A stretch of 44,358 bases of DNA from Zoogloea sp. (GCF_028689785.1 NZ_JAQVCN010000038.1:1-44358); one strand, 5' to 3'; positions 26,061 through 36,053 are shown, numbered from the stretch's first letter. Program-made: numbers and translations. The notes: generated from the sequence alone by a model not told the origin.

Positions 26061-27773
26061 ATGACTGACAAGAAAGAGATCGACGCCCGCACGGCCGAGC
26101 GGCTACTGGCTGTCTGGCGTGCCTTGCGTGAAGGCAAGCTGAATGTGGCTCCGCAATTCCGCGAATTAGCCGAGGAGTTCATGGCCGCGCCGCTGACCAT
26201 GGTCGGCCTTGTCGACACGAGCCACATGTCCGAAAGGGCACTTTCCTTTGGCCACACATCAGGCATGGCACTCGACTTCATGGTGCAGCGCGAGCCGGAA
26301 CAGCCCCTCCCGTCATCCTTGCCCATGGCTGAGGCTCAGCCCGAACTCTTCCGGCTGTTTGCGCAGCTCTTTGCCGCCCTGACTGGCAGGGCGGTCGCAC
26401 TGGTTGCGAACGAGCAAGAGATCAAGGAGCGGATGCTCTGGCGCCTCAAGCACGAGTCCGACGCGATGTCCGAGGCGGTGAACGCAGCATCGGATGAGCT
26501 GGCGGCTTTCTACAGCTCTAACGCAGTCAAGCTCTTCCAGCACGCGAAGTCGCTTGGCGGCATGCGCCTAGTAACCGGTGGGCAACGCGCCTTCGGTCCG
26601 TCGGCACTCAATGCTGTCCGCATTACGGGTCTCTACGCCGACACGCAACTGCTCCCCGATCCTGTGTACCCTTTTCTTTCGGCCGACCTGCGCCTGAACG
26701 CTAAGCCTCTCCAGCTCGCAAACTCGCTCTTCTACATCCTCCAGTTGCGCCCGTTGGTTGACGCCGGGCTGCCCGTTCCGCCGGTGTTTGTATTCCCGAG
26801 CTTCGAAGAAGACCTCGAAGAGCACGACGCCCACACCAAGCATGGCATCGAGCGACTGGCCATCAGGATGGTAGCCCCCCTCTGCGAGGGCACTGTTGCG
26901 TCGGTGGGCGAATTGTTCGAGTACGCGAACAAGCATGGTGAGCCGTTTGCGCAGGCGCTTCTGGCAAGCGGGCTCTTCATCCCGCCAGGCGCGCAACCTG
27001 ACCAACGGTTTGGCGTGGCGGAGGCAGCGAAGGCGTACATCGCGGCGCTCGAAGGCGTGCGGTCCGAAGAAATGCTCGCCAAAATGAAGGCGCTGCCGAA
27101 AGGCGTTCTGCTATTAAACGGCGTTTGCGAGCGGATACGCCCGCACTATCACCTGCTCGAAAACGCTACTGAACTTGGTGCGCAGCCTCTGCTGTCGCAG
27201 CGCGCGCACTGGCACTACTTTGAGAAGTGCGCGCAGGCGAACGCCGAAGACCTGCGGCGCAAGAGCGTCCTGTCCGAGCAAGCATTTCTGACCCTGCGAG
27301 CCGTCCAAGATGACAGCCTGTCCTGGCTGGCGACGATCCCTGTACAGACGCTCACCGAGCTGATCGCCAACAACGAACATCGCTGGCTCCGCGAGGAGCT
27401 GAACAAGTACACGGCGCAGCTCGCTGGCGGCGAGGCCATCGATACCAACGACATGGTGCGCGAAGTGAGCTTTGGCCTCGCTTCGTTGGTCCAGCGGCAG
27501 CAGAGGGCCATGAACGACATTGAGCGGAAGTACGCACCCAAGAAGGTGGCGGCGTACCTCGGCGGCGGGTCAGGCCTCGCCATAGCGGCTGTAGCCGCGT
27601 TGCTTCCAAGCCTTTCACCGCTGCTTAGTGTTGCGATTCCGGCTGCAGCAGCGGCTACTGCCGTTGGTAGCGGCGTTATTGGCTTTGGCAAGGAGAAGAT
27701 CGGAGAACAGGTGGAGAAGCGCCAAGCCAAACGCTCGATGCTCGGGGTCCTTGCGACGGTCCGTCCCCGCTGA
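26061..27773 (+). CDS. Unknown 570-residue protein with hydrophobic C-terminus
   Basis: I do not recognise the family. The ATG at 26061 has GGAGAC just upstream as a ribosome binding site. Residues 1 to about 490 are soluble and mostly helical (for example EIKERMLWRLKHESDAMSEA). Two hydrophobic stretches follow near the end (about 500-520 and 522-545: GLAIAAVAALLPSLSPLLSV, then AIPAAAAATAVGSGVIGFG), then a basic tail. That tail architecture, a soluble domain ending in a membrane hairpin, is seen in some abortive-infection effectors, but also elsewhere. It is a single gene with no partner: an IS5 remnant lies directly upstream and 580 bases without a gene follow. Position among defence genes suggests a stand-alone defence function, which is inference. 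Confidence 0.75.
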   Translation: MTDKKEIDARTAERLLAVWRALREGKLNVAPQFRELAEEFMAAPLTMVGLVDTSHMSERALSFGHTSGMALDFMVQREPEQPLPSSLPMAEAQPELFRLFAQLFAALTGRAVALVANEQEIKERMLWRLKHESDAMSEAVNAASDELAAFYSSNAVKLFQHAKSLGGMRLVTGGQRAFGPSALNAVRITGLYADTQLLPDPVYPFLSADLRLNAKPLQLANSLFYILQLRPLVDAGLPVPPVFVFPSFEEDLEEHDAHTKHGIERLAIRMVAPLCEGTVASVGELFEYANKHGEPFAQALLASGLFIPPGAQPDQRFGVAEAAKAYIAALEGVRSEEMLAKMKALPKGVLLLNGVCERIRPHYHLLENATELGAQPLLSQRAHWHYFEKCAQANAEDLRRKSVLSEQAFLTLRAVQDDSLSWLATIPVQTLTELIANNEHRWLREELNKYTAQLAGGEAIDTNDMVREVSFGLASLVQRQQRAMNDIERKYAPKKVAAYLGGGSGLAIAAVAALLPSLSPLLSVAIPAAAAATAVGSGVIGFGKEKIGEQVEKRQAKRSMLGVLATVRPR

Positions 27774-28354
27774 AGTCGTCCAGCGTGCAGCGTTGCTGGT
27801 TTGGTCCGAGATACTTGCGCGGGTCACGAGCGATGGGCTGATCTCGGACGGCAGCGATCCAGCCAAATTTCTAATACCGGTCGGGCAAAAGATTCGTCGT
27901 TATCAGCGATGGCGACCGCAGCGCCGCACTGCGACCTGCCAAGGGCAGGGAGGACTATCATCCAGAGCTCTCCATCGAGAAGATATCTCAGAACGTCCAG
28001 GAGACGACGCTTAGTCCGAGGCTGTGAGAGCGGTCGACGCTCCTTCATCCTGGCCGTACTCCGGAGTGCTTAACGAGCGATGGCCGATCCGGAATGCGTA
28101 ACGTGGCGTCCACGACCATGAGGGTCCTACGATACCGAGTGTGTTACTCGTAAAGGCTCCTATCGAGCCTCGCCGGCGGAACGCGTTAACCTTATCAGTG
28201 CCGGGATTGAACTCGAATTCGCTGCTCCCTCATGCATTTCTCTTGACCAGGCCGCCCCGCCCCCCAACGCTACAAGAGCGCGTCGTGGCTTGGAATGCCG
28301 ATCGCAACCACCACGCGGTGCATATTCACTGGCACTCCAGACGATGGCCTGCTG
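27774..28354. other. Gene-free interval before the CBASS operon end
   Basis: About 580 bases. Short open frames exist on both strands but none has a start signal or recognisable product. It should contain the transcription ends of the 570-residue gene (from the left) and of the CBASS operon (from the right). I see no strong hairpin with a T tract. Confidence 0.35.
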
Positions 28355-28858
28355 CTACCCGCCACACTCCACTGGGTGATCTATTAGCACACATCGTTCG
28401 ATCTCTAGTCTTCCTGACAGACCCAGCCATAATTCACCGCTCCACCCCATGATCAAGAACACCATGGGCGCTTGCCGCTGGCTGCAGATCTTGCGCCACT
28501 CGCTGAGATCGGTCGCGGATGGGCTGGGATGGAGCTCCGGATGAGTATGCCATTCGCCCAGATAGTCTATCTTCCTGCCGCTCTCGTTCCACTGGTGAAG
28601 CGCGATCTCCTGGTGATGGCGGGCGGAACGCTTGAATAGATAGCGCCAACCGCGATCACTGGCCTGCGGTGCTGTAGCCATGGTCACGTGCAAATGGGCA
28701 CCGCGCCGGTACCCCAGCAGGATCCCACCGGATTCAGGCTTACTGGTGCTGTCCTGCCAGTGCCTGTCCATCAACGCCAAGGGCTCGGCCTCAACGAGGA
28801 TCTGCCCAGCGCAGAGACACAGGCCATGCGAAACTAGGGCCGAGCGCATGCTGGACAT
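28355..28858 (-). CDS. cap3: CBASS Cap3, JAB/JAMM deubiquitinase-like protease
   Basis: 167 residues from ATG 28858; an ATG at 28849 is an alternative. The zinc-protease motif HTHPELHPSPSATD matches JAMM (H104, H106, S114, D117), with a glutamate in PESGGILLGY (E43). In type II CBASS, Cap3 cleaves the bond that Cap2 makes to the C-terminus of the CD-NTase, limiting or reversing its activation. The gene overlaps the end of cap2 by about 25 bases and is last in the operon. The frame is open back to 29032, but that part lies inside cap2 and the shorter start fits family length. Confidence 0.9.
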   Translation of the reverse strand: MSSMRSALVSHGLCLCAGQILVEAEPLALMDRHWQDSTSKPESGGILLGYRRGAHLHVTMATAPQASDRGWRYLFKRSARHHQEIALHQWNESGRKIDYLGEWHTHPELHPSPSATDLSEWRKICSQRQAPMVFLIMGWSGELWLGLSGRLEIERCVLIDHPVECGG

Positions 28859-30501
28859 CCATCCATCCGGGTCAGGTTCTGGTTCTTCACCCTGTAGACA
28901 TCCGCGTTTTCCTGGCTGCGTGTGCGAAAACGCGGGGATGGATCCCCCTGAAGCCAGCCGCAAACCATATCGGCCGCAAGAGCCGCCGCCTGCATCGGGG
29001 CGGACACCGCATATGGCGTGTACGCACGGCACCCGTCCGTGCGCTGCAGAGGATCCGTCTTAAGCAAAGGAAACCGTTCCTTGCGATGGTAGCTTGCATC
29101 GGGAACAAGGAGACAGCGGTAGCAGGCCCCGCCTTCCGCATCTGCCCATAAGGCTTGCACAGACTCCCCATTGCCACGAATCCACACATGCAGCAGGGGT
29201 GTAAGGGTCCCACGCTGTAGCCGTAGTCCATTGAGGTACTCGCTCACCGACTCCTCGCCCGTCGCATCGACGATCAGTTCAGCCGCGAACAGTTGCGCAT
29301 GATCAAACACGCTGCAGGCATGGGCTTCGATGGCCGAGTGGGGAAACTGGCGAAGCAGTTCGTCCCTCAAAGCTCCTGCCTTGGTCTGCATCAGTGCGGG
29401 GTAGCCCAAAACATGACGTCCCAGGTTCTCCGGGCCAAGGTCATCGGGATCGATAAGTTTGAGTCGTCCGAGCTTGCCAGTGCCTCCACCCAATCGCACC
29501 AGCGCGGCTGCAACAAACGAGCCGATTGCACCGCACCCCACCACGGTCACCCGCTTGTTGTAGAGGTCTTGGTAGCTTAGGTTCCTGCTGTGCACGAAGC
29601 GACTGCCCGCCTCGCGCAGCGCCATGCGGAACAGATGCTGAACGCCACCGGCGTTGTGCAGGTAATTCCGGTAGCGCTTGGGGCTGTTGGCGTACCCCAG
29701 CCGTCTGATCTGATCCAAGTCGAAACCAAAGCCGATCCACCCTACCGGCGTTTTGACCGCAAAGGCGGCATAGGTTTGCTGCAGGTAATCCTTCTCGCCG
29801 AGCGCTTTCTGGATCCCGGCGTACAGGGTGCAGTCCCAGCTTCGGACCCAGACGAAGAGCTCCTTCACTGTCCGGGGCATCTGCACTGGCACGCGTGGGG
29901 GAACAGCGGTCTGGAACAACCAGCATCGATATCGTGATGCCGTCACAGCGGCCCCCAGCGACCGAGCCAACCGATGCGCTTCGTCCGGGTCGCAGGACAC
30001 GAGGGCATGCTTGCGCTCCCCCTTCCTCATGATGAAATACTTGGCGGTCGTTGCCTGCGGTTGGATATCGCCCAGAAAAACGGTCCACGGCAAGGACAAC
30101 TGCCCGTACTCCCAATGAGCCGGGAATTCGCTCTGGATGTCGTCAATGCGGTAATCCGGATTGGCAACGATCCGATCCAGCATGACGGTAGCTTGATCCA
30201 GACATTGGGCCACCGCAGTGGCAGGATCGTAGCGATCCAAGGTCACCGCGCCCGGTGCGAAGTAGCACAGGTGGCCTTGAACATCGACGTGGGGCATGAG
30301 CGCGGGGAGAAAGGCCGGGCGCTCAACCAGCGAGATCCGAGGGTACTCCAGGAAATTCCAGTCCTCGATGGTCAGCTTGACGGGCACTGGCCCTTTGGCA
30401 CACGGCAGAGAGCCTACGAAAACGCGACGAGGCGCCCGCGCCGCCACTGGGTGAAATCCACGACTTCGCAGCAGCCTCAGCGATTCGCCCAACGCCGTCA
30501 C
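28834..30501 (-). CDS. cap2: CBASS Cap2, E2-E1 fusion ligase
   Basis: 555 residues with a GTG start. The N-terminal E2-like domain has HVDVQGHLCYF with the likely transfer cysteine C79. A linker domain follows, then a ThiF-type E1 adenylation domain with VVGCGAIGS (320-328) and IDPDDLGPENLGRH. Cysteine pairs C459xxC462 and CPAC at the C-terminus look like a zinc site, and C490 in DGCRAYTPYAVS is a candidate E1 cysteine. In type II CBASS, Cap2 joins the C-terminal glycine of the CD-NTase to a target, priming it for signalling. It starts 12 bases after the CD-NTase gene and overlaps cap3. Length and order match the standard operon. Confidence 0.92.
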   Translation of the reverse strand: MTALGESLRLLRSRGFHPVAARAPRRVFVGSLPCAKGPVPVKLTIEDWNFLEYPRISLVERPAFLPALMPHVDVQGHLCYFAPGAVTLDRYDPATAVAQCLDQATVMLDRIVANPDYRIDDIQSEFPAHWEYGQLSLPWTVFLGDIQPQATTAKYFIMRKGERKHALVSCDPDEAHRLARSLGAAVTASRYRCWLFQTAVPPRVPVQMPRTVKELFVWVRSWDCTLYAGIQKALGEKDYLQQTYAAFAVKTPVGWIGFGFDLDQIRRLGYANSPKRYRNYLHNAGGVQHLFRMALREAGSRFVHSRNLSYQDLYNKRVTVVGCGAIGSFVAAALVRLGGGTGKLGRLKLIDPDDLGPENLGRHVLGYPALMQTKAGALRDELLRQFPHSAIEAHACSVFDHAQLFAAELIVDATGEESVSEYLNGLRLQRGTLTPLLHVWIRGNGESVQALWADAEGGACYRCLLVPDASYHRKERFPLLKTDPLQRTDGCRAYTPYAVSAPMQAAALAADMVCGWLQGDPSPRFRTRSQENADVYRVKNQNLTRMDGCPACARP

Positions 30502-30513
30502 GTGATCGCGCCT

Positions 30514-31695
30514 TCAGCCGGCCTTAGTGGAAGGGATCACCGGCGCCACCACGCGCGATGCGGGCGTGCTGCGAATGGCGTCCGGATCGCAGTCGAACTC
30601 CACACGTGTACTGTCCATCGGCAGACGCTCACCGAACTGCTGACGCAAGCGGGCAACCACTACCTCCTTCTCGTGCAGCGCCGACTCGCGCGCTTGGAAC
30701 AACTGAGCAGCCAACTGACCGAAGCGCTGGGCGGCAGCCTCGCGATCGGCTTCCTGGAGTCGGTTGAAATCTTCCAAGCCATCATCAATGCCCGGCTCCC
30801 GGATTTCACCCAGGAAGGCACGACTCAGGCGCCGGGCTGCATCCTCAAGCGCACGATCGTCGCGGCCAGCGCGTGGCTCGAACCCCTGCGCCACTGCAAT
30901 CATGATCGATACCGAACTGGGCCCCCCCTGCTGCCACTGGTAGTCACGCCAAGCCTTCAAGCAGCGACAGACCCGGCGCAGTTGCGGGCCGTGCTCCTCG
31001 AAGCGGTCCGTGAACCAGTTAGCCACGACCTCGGGGTCCGAAGGCTTCCATTCACCCTTGCGCGTCGCCATGACCACGCTGTCCAAGTCTTCCCACTGTT
31101 GTCGGATCTCAATGGCCTCTGCGAAATCGATGCTCTCCATGCTAACGGAGTCGTACGCGGCATGTGCTTTGGCCAAGGCAGCCAAGGCAACCGATTCGGT
31201 GATTTTCTCGAACTCCTCCACAGGTGCCGCATACAATGGAACATCAATGTGCGCCCAAGAGGCCACCTGGATGCGGATGCAAGTGGCCTTGCCAGGAAGA
31301 AGTTCCCACTCCTCCTTGTCGCAGAGTTCCTCCAGGAGTTGCTCGACTAGGACGAAGTAGGCCTTCGCCATATCATGGGGCGGCCCGTTCTCCTCCCACA
31401 CGGTGACCGGCAGGTAGACCCCATAGTCCCAGTCCATTTCCTGCGGCGGCATCATAGCCGGCACGACACATGTGTCGTAGGACCATGAGCCTTGCGTCCG
31501 AAAACGCGGTGTCACGCTGCGGTCCATACCGAGGACGGTTTTGGTAGCCAGGCTGATTCGCGGCTTAAGGTGGGTCTCGATCTTTTTGACACACGACCGC
31601 AGATAGCGGCGCTGTTCCATATCGGGGCGAATGCGACTCTCGAACGCATCCGCATCGCCCCCACTTTGGAAGAATAGTTTGGGAAACTTTAGCAT
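30514..31695 (-). CDS. cdnA: CBASS CD-NTase (DncV-like cyclic dinucleotide synthase)
   Basis: 393 residues of the cGAS/DncV nucleotidyltransferase family. The active site shows QGSWSYDT (G69-S70) followed by EMDWDYGVYLP (D88, D90) and the third acidic residue in AHIDVPLY (D151). It should make a cyclic dinucleotide upon phage infection that activates the CapV phospholipase. The pattern is closest to clade A DncV, whose usual product is 3'3'-cGAMP, but the nucleotide choice cannot be read with certainty. The protein ends in STKAG, a terminal glycine as required for conjugation by Cap2. Its start overlaps the end of capV by 7 bases. Confidence 0.93.
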   Translation of the reverse strand: MLKFPKLFFQSGGDADAFESRIRPDMEQRRYLRSCVKKIETHLKPRISLATKTVLGMDRSVTPRFRTQGSWSYDTCVVPAMMPPQEMDWDYGVYLPVTVWEENGPPHDMAKAYFVLVEQLLEELCDKEEWELLPGKATCIRIQVASWAHIDVPLYAAPVEEFEKITESVALAALAKAHAAYDSVSMESIDFAEAIEIRQQWEDLDSVVMATRKGEWKPSDPEVVANWFTDRFEEHGPQLRRVCRCLKAWRDYQWQQGGPSSVSIMIAVAQGFEPRAGRDDRALEDAARRLSRAFLGEIREPGIDDGLEDFNRLQEADREAAAQRFGQLAAQLFQARESALHEKEVVVARLRQQFGERLPMDSTRVEFDCDPDAIRSTPASRVVAPVIPSTKAG

Positions 31696-32711
31696 TGGGC
31701 TTCTCGGGCGGCGTTAGGGCCATAGTAGAACTTAGGTGGAGCGCAGTGGTGGTGCAGAAACGCCTGACAGTCCTCGCGGCTCAGGCAAATCTTTGATTTC
31801 TCCGAGGCGGCGCCGATCAATACCTCGCGCGCGGGCTCATTGGTCTTATCCAGCGCAACGGCCCCGGCCCGCTCGTCGGTCAGTACATCATCCAATGGCA
31901 CGTAGCGAGCTCCCAAACGATGCTGGAGCATGAAGTCACAGAGCGACTCCTGGACCGAGATCGACAGCCCAAACAGCCGCTTTGGCATATTGGCGGGATG
32001 AACCCCCCCCCAATCGTAGGTTCCTCCACTGCGGTTGCGGCGAGGGTCCGCAGTAAACTTTGAGGACATAGTGCCAATGGACATCAGGTGCACGGCCTCG
32101 GGCGGTTGACCGAGAAAGGTCTGGGCCTCGTGAAGAGCCAGCAGCCCGGGTGCATTTGCGTAAAGGCCGCCATCCACGTACTGGTTGTTGTTGAAAGTAT
32201 GCCTGGGAAAATATGCGGGGGCCGCACTCGTCGCTAGGGCAACATCCACCAAGCGGAACTGATGGTCGCGCTTGAACGACGCGTGATGGGGCGTCTTAAA
32301 CAGTTGCGGCTGTCCCGCCGAATAGTTGATCGCGGGCACAATGACCGGGTGCTTGCAGGCGCCCAGCGTCTTCTCACCGAAAAGCTCCGCTGCGCTCAGC
32401 AGTCGCTTCAAGGGCTCCGGGGAGTATGGAGCGCGCAGGATCCCCCACAATGAGAAGCGACGTCGGAAGATCTCCTGCCCATGTTGCTCAAAGAGTTTGA
32501 CCATCTGCTCGGCGGGAATCTCCATGGCAACCGCCAAGGCCAAGATTCCGCCAATGGACGTGCCGGCGATCAAGTCGAACCGTTGGGCGATGGGGCCACC
32601 GATATCCTCTTCCAAATCAGCCAAGATCTTAGCCGTGTAGAGCCCGCGATAGCCCCCTCCGGAAAGCGCCAGTACCTGAAAGCGCGCTTGTTCTGCATCC
32701 ATCCTTTGCAT
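31689..32711 (-). CDS. capV: CBASS CapV, patatin-like phospholipase effector
   Basis: 340 residues. Patatin features are the oxyanion loop SGGGYRG (17-23), the nucleophile elbow GTSIGG (S52) and the catalytic aspartate in YVDGGLYANAP (D180). When bound by the cyclic dinucleotide, CapV degrades membrane phospholipids and kills the infected cell. I start it at ATG 32711, whose A is shared with the stop of the small upstream gene (TAATG), indicating coupling. The frame is open to 32735, and ATG 32702 is also possible. It is the effector gene of a CapV-CdnA-Cap2-Cap3 operon, the same order of parts as in Vibrio VSP-1 type CBASS. Confidence 0.93.
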   Translation of the reverse strand: MQRMDAEQARFQVLALSGGGYRGLYTAKILADLEEDIGGPIAQRFDLIAGTSIGGILALAVAMEIPAEQMVKLFEQHGQEIFRRRFSLWGILRAPYSPEPLKRLLSAAELFGEKTLGACKHPVIVPAINYSAGQPQLFKTPHHASFKRDHQFRLVDVALATSAAPAYFPRHTFNNNQYVDGGLYANAPGLLALHEAQTFLGQPPEAVHLMSIGTMSSKFTADPRRNRSGGTYDWGGVHPANMPKRLFGLSISVQESLCDFMLQHRLGARYVPLDDVLTDERAGAVALDKTNEPAREVLIGAASEKSKICLSREDCQAFLHHHCAPPKFYYGPNAAREAQC

Positions 32712-32989
32712 TACGCCTCGATGGTGTGGGTCCAAGCAGGAAGCCCACTTTCAGATAGGTACTCCACCAGCGGCGGACTACCAAAGAACTGGACTCGGCC
32801 ACCGGACATAAAGGCCAAGGCCGACTGATCGACTTGTAGATTGGCCCCCCTGGCTTTAGCAGTCAGTTCGGCGAGAAGCCGGGCATTGTCATCGCGTGTG
32901 CCGGATGAGGACCTAGCCTCGAAGACAGCAAAATTAATCCAACCGCCACGACGAGCATGCTCACGAAGATGGGCGAGATTGACCCTCAT
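32711..32989 (-). CDS. Unknown small protein leading the CBASS operon
   Basis: 92 residues from ATG 32989, which has AAGGAGG six bases upstream, a strong ribosome binding site. An in-frame ATG at 33031 lacks one. The product (MRVNLAHLREHARRGGWINF...) has a compact alpha/beta look, with FAVFEARSSSG, LLAELTAKARGANLQV and VQFFGSPPLVEYL, and no known motif. Its stop overlaps the capV start (TAATG), so it is translated together with the CBASS effector. It may be an operon-specific accessory or regulator, but no function can be assigned from sequence. Confidence 0.75.
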   Translation of the reverse strand: MRVNLAHLREHARRGGWINFAVFEARSSSGTRDDNARLLAELTAKARGANLQVDQSALAFMSGGRVQFFGSPPLVEYLSESGLPAWTHTIEA

Positions 32990-33061
32990 TGATTCCTCCT
33001 TGTCCGAACCTATCCGAAACATGGAGGGCATTATTACGCCGGCAGTAGCTCAATTAGTGAC

Positions 33062-33544
33062 CTAGTAACCTTCGGGTAGCGAATTTCTGGTTGCTGCAGC
33101 ACACAGCAAGACGTGTAATTTGCGTCGCAATTCGGGTGGACCAAGCACTTCTACTTCCGGGCTGTGACGCAGGAGGTCCATGATCAACTCCTGATCATTT
33201 GAGTAGGGCACCTCTAGCATATAGCTGCCATCGTCTAAGTAGGAGCTCGTCTGGTCATGGTGCCACGTTTCCTTGCCAACCCATTGGGCGCGATCGGAAG
33301 TGAATTTCAAGCGTGCTCGGTGCGCGGCTGCTCCAGCGAAGATCCCGTAGCCGCTGCGAAAGTGCTCTTGCATCTCCTTGGGGCTAACCTCAATGGCAAG
33401 TTCGTCGAGTACTCGAATGGACTGAATGGCATCGAGCGCAAACGAGCGGAGTGCGTTCTTACTGTGGCACCAAGCATCGAGAATCCAGTTCTCTCGATAG
33501 TGCACCAGTTGCTGCGGAGAAATAACTCTTCTTGTGCTCTCCTT
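33062..33544 (-). pseudogene. capW: CapW-like WYL-domain regulator, N-terminus removed by IS21
   Basis: The remaining 160 codons encode the second half of a WYL-family regulator: STRRVISPQQLVHYRENW, then ILDAWCHSKNALRSFALD (WYL core), followed by a WCX-type tail with EMQEHFRSGYGIFAG and SPEVEVLGPPELRRKL. The DNA-binding helix-turn-helix half is gone; the gene meets the left end of an IS21 element at 33545. CapW proteins repress CBASS operons and release on infection. Loss of the DNA-binding part would remove this control, unless another copy exists. The missing half is not found beyond the other end of the IS21, so adjacent DNA has been deleted. Confidence 0.75.
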
Positions 33545-33748
33545 TGTCCGTACCGGTTTAAAACTGACCAGGTGTACCGGTTGAATTTTGACCAGGGGCG
33601 ATAGCCGCGCGTCATTCGTGCGGCTGTGGATAAGTCTAGCGGTTTTTCTCTTCCTGGATACCTCCTTCTGTACGGTGGCGAGGTACGTGTTGCCGGTGTG
33701 CCCTCCGCGCAGGGCGGAGCCCGGAGCGGAGGGCACACCGGGACGCCG

Positions 33749-34555
33749 TCAGCAGGGCTCTGCCTCCTCGACCGCGCCCGGTGCCTGGCGTGCCTTCTCC
33801 CGGGTCTTGATCTTTGATCTCGCCACCGCGCTGCTGTGCTGAAAGCGCCAGGAGTCGTTGCCGGTCTCGATGATGTGGCAGTGGTGCGTGAGCCGGTCCA
33901 GTAGCGCCGTGGTCATCTTCGCGTCCCCAAACACGCTGGCCCATTCCCCGAAGGTCAGGTTGGTGGTGATCAGCACACTGGTTTGCTCATAAAGTTTCGA
34001 AAGCAGGTGGAACAGCAGGGCCCCGCCGGCCTGACTGAAGGGGAGGTAGCCGAGCTCGTCGAGGATCACCAGATCCACATTCCGCAGCGACTGGGCGATC
34101 CGCCCGGACTTGCCGGCGGCCTTCTCCTGCTCCAGCGCATTGACCAGATCCACCGTCGAGAAGAAGCGCACCCGCCGTTCGTGCCGGGTGATGCCGGAGA
34201 CCCCCAGGGCCGTGGCCAGATGCGTCTTGCCGGTGCCCGGCCCACCAATGAGCACCACGTTATGGGCCTTCTCGGTAAAGCTCAGGGTGGCCAACTCGTT
34301 GATCAGGCGCCGGTCCACGCAGGAGTGGTCGAAGTCGAAGCCGGCCAGGTCCCGGTGGATGGGGAAGCGCGCTGCCGTCATCTGGTAGCGGATCGAGCGC
34401 ATGACCCGGTCTGTGCCTTCGGCGTCGAGCAGATGCTCGATCAGCCACAACGCACCTTCCACCCTGGCCTGTCCGCCCGCCTCCGTCAGCTCGCTCCAGG
34501 CCCCAGCCATGCCGTACAGACGCAGTGCCTTGAGTTCCGCGGCGATCTCACGCAT
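33749..34555 (-). CDS. istB: IS21 IstB helper ATPase
   Basis: 268 residues of the DnaC/DnaA-like AAA+ ATPase family that helps IS21 transposase choose and bind its target. Walker A is [15 protein letters not shown], Walker B is [13 protein letters not shown], and the C-terminal region [20 protein letters not shown] is typical. Its start overlaps the end of istA by 8 bases, the usual coupling in this family. Full length, no disabling changes seen. Confidence 0.95.
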   Translation of the reverse strand: MREIAAELKALRLYGMAGAWSELTEAGGQARVEGALWLIEHLLDAEGTDRVMRSIRYQMTAARFPIHRDLAGFDFDHSCVDRRLINELATLSFTEKAHNVVLIGGPGTGKTHLATALGVSGITRHERRVRFFSTVDLVNALEQEKAAGKSGRIAQSLRNVDLVILDELGYLPFSQAGGALLFHLLSKLYEQTSVLITTNLTFGEWASVFGDAKMTTALLDRLTHHCHIIETGNDSWRFQHSSAVARSKIKTREKARQAPGAVEEAEPC

Positions 34556-36053
34556 GGTCGATCTCCGCGCTGCGCAAGCGGTCGTAGCGGCCCGTGTCGG
34601 CGATCGGCGCCGCCTTCACCGCCAGGTGCGTCTGCACCGCCTCCGGCAGCGCTTCCTGCTTGAGCCGGCCGATCACGTTGAGGACATGCTCGACGCTCAC
34701 CACCCCGGACTCGAGCACCAGTTCGACCGCCACGAGAACGGCCTCCAGCCCCGCGGTGGGCACCACCGCAAGCATCTGGCTCATCGCCCGGTCGCCCCCG
34801 TCGCGCTTGAGGAGCAGGCGTTGCAGGCGAATCAGGGGCTCGGGCATCCCGGCAAAGGGTGCGCCGTTCCTCAGCGCCCCGGGTTTGCGCTCCACCACGG
34901 AGAGGTAGTGGCGCCAGTCATAGCAGGTCTGGCCGCGCTCGAAGCGGCGCGGATGGCTCGCCACCACCGCGTCGTCAAAGACGATCTCGATCCGCTCGGG
35001 GTACAGCCGTTTGCTGATCAGCCTGCCGGCCAGCTCGCAGGGCACCGAGTAGTGGTTGCGGGCCACGCTCACCAGGCAGGTGCTGGAGACGCGCCCCGGC
35101 TCTTCCACGTAGCCGTCGAACGCCGTCACCATCGGCATCAGCTGCGGCTGTTCGTGCTCGAGCATCTCGGCGACCGAGAGCGCGTACTCGGGATGACGGA
35201 TTTCCTGCCATAGCGCCTGGCAGCGGGCCAGCAGCCAGGTGTTCAGTTCGACGAAACTGCCAAAGCGCAAGCGGCCCGCTTCTTGCCAGATGCGCCGCCG
35301 GCTGTCCTGCACGTTCTTCTCGACGACGCCCTTTTCCCAACCCGACGCGACATTGCAGAAATCGGCGTCGAACAGGTAGTGCGAGCACATCGCCGCAAAG
35401 CGGGCATTGACCACCCGGCCCTTGCCCTTCCTGACCTTGTCGACGGCGGTCTTCATGTTGTCGTAGATCCCGCGCCGCGCAATGCCGCCCAGTGCCGCAA
35501 AGCTCCGCGTGTGGGCGTCGAACAACATCTCGTGGCCCTGGCTGGGGTAGGCGACCAGCACAAAGGCACGGCTTGCGCAGAGCTTCAGGTGGGCAACCAG
35601 CAGCTTTCGCCAGACGCCCCCGATCACCAGACCTTCCTCGCTCCAGTCGAACTGGAAGGCTTCGCCCAACGCGAACTTGAGCGGCACGAAAGCGCGGCTC
35701 GGGGCATTCGCCCCCGCCCCGAGACGCCAGTCCCGGATGAAGTCGGTGAGTACGGTATAACCACCCGTGTAGCCCAGGCCCTTGAGCTCAGCCAGCAGCG
35801 CCTTGGCGCTACGACGGTCCCGCTTGGGCCGTCGCGCGTCCGCTTCAAGGGCCTGGATCAAGGTGGCCTGGTACGGCCCCAGCTTGCCCGGCGTGGATTC
35901 CCGCCGGTAGGCCGGCGAGGCCCCATCCGGGGCCTTCAACCACTTCTTGACCGTGTTGCGCGACAAGCCCGTGCGCCGCGAAATCTCCGAATGGGACAGT
36001 CCGTCCCGGTAGTGCATCCGTCTGACCTTGCCCAGCATTTCCATGGTGATCAC
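34548..36053 (-). CDS. istA: IS21 IstA transposase
   Basis: 501 residues. It has an N-terminal helix-turn-helix ([20 protein letters not shown], near 19-38) followed by the DDE integrase core, with acidic residues in [20 protein letters not shown] and [11 protein letters not shown]. Full length compared with the family, and probably functional. A fragment of a very similar istA lies at 3-208, so the element or a close relative has been present more than once. Confidence 0.95.
   Translation of the reverse strand: MITMEMLGKVRRMHYRDGLSHSEISRRTGLSRNTVKKWLKAPDGASPAYRRESTPGKLGPYQATLIQALEADARRPKRDRRSAKALLAELKGLGYTGGYTVLTDFIRDWRLGAGANAPSRAFVPLKFALGEAFQFDWSEEGLVIGGVWRKLLVAHLKLCASRAFVLVAYPSQGHEMLFDAHTRSFAALGGIARRGIYDNMKTAVDKVRKGKGRVVNARFAAMCSHYLFDADFCNVASGWEKGVVEKNVQDSRRRIWQEAGRLRFGSFVELNTWLLARCQALWQEIRHPEYALSVAEMLEHEQPQLMPMVTAFDGYVEEPGRVSSTCLVSVARNHYSVPCELAGRLISKRLYPERIEIVFDDAVVASHPRRFERGQTCYDWRHYLSVVERKPGALRNGAPFAGMPEPLIRLQRLLLKRDGGDRAMSQMLAVVPTAGLEAVLVAVELVLESGVVSVEHVLNVIGRLKQEALPEAVQTHLAVKAAPIADTGRYDRLRSAEIDHA

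Noticed and set aside
26061-27773. Frame continuation to 28014 as part of the 570-residue gene
   Set aside because: The gene has its own stop at 27771-27773; the later frame is in another register and lacks a start signal.
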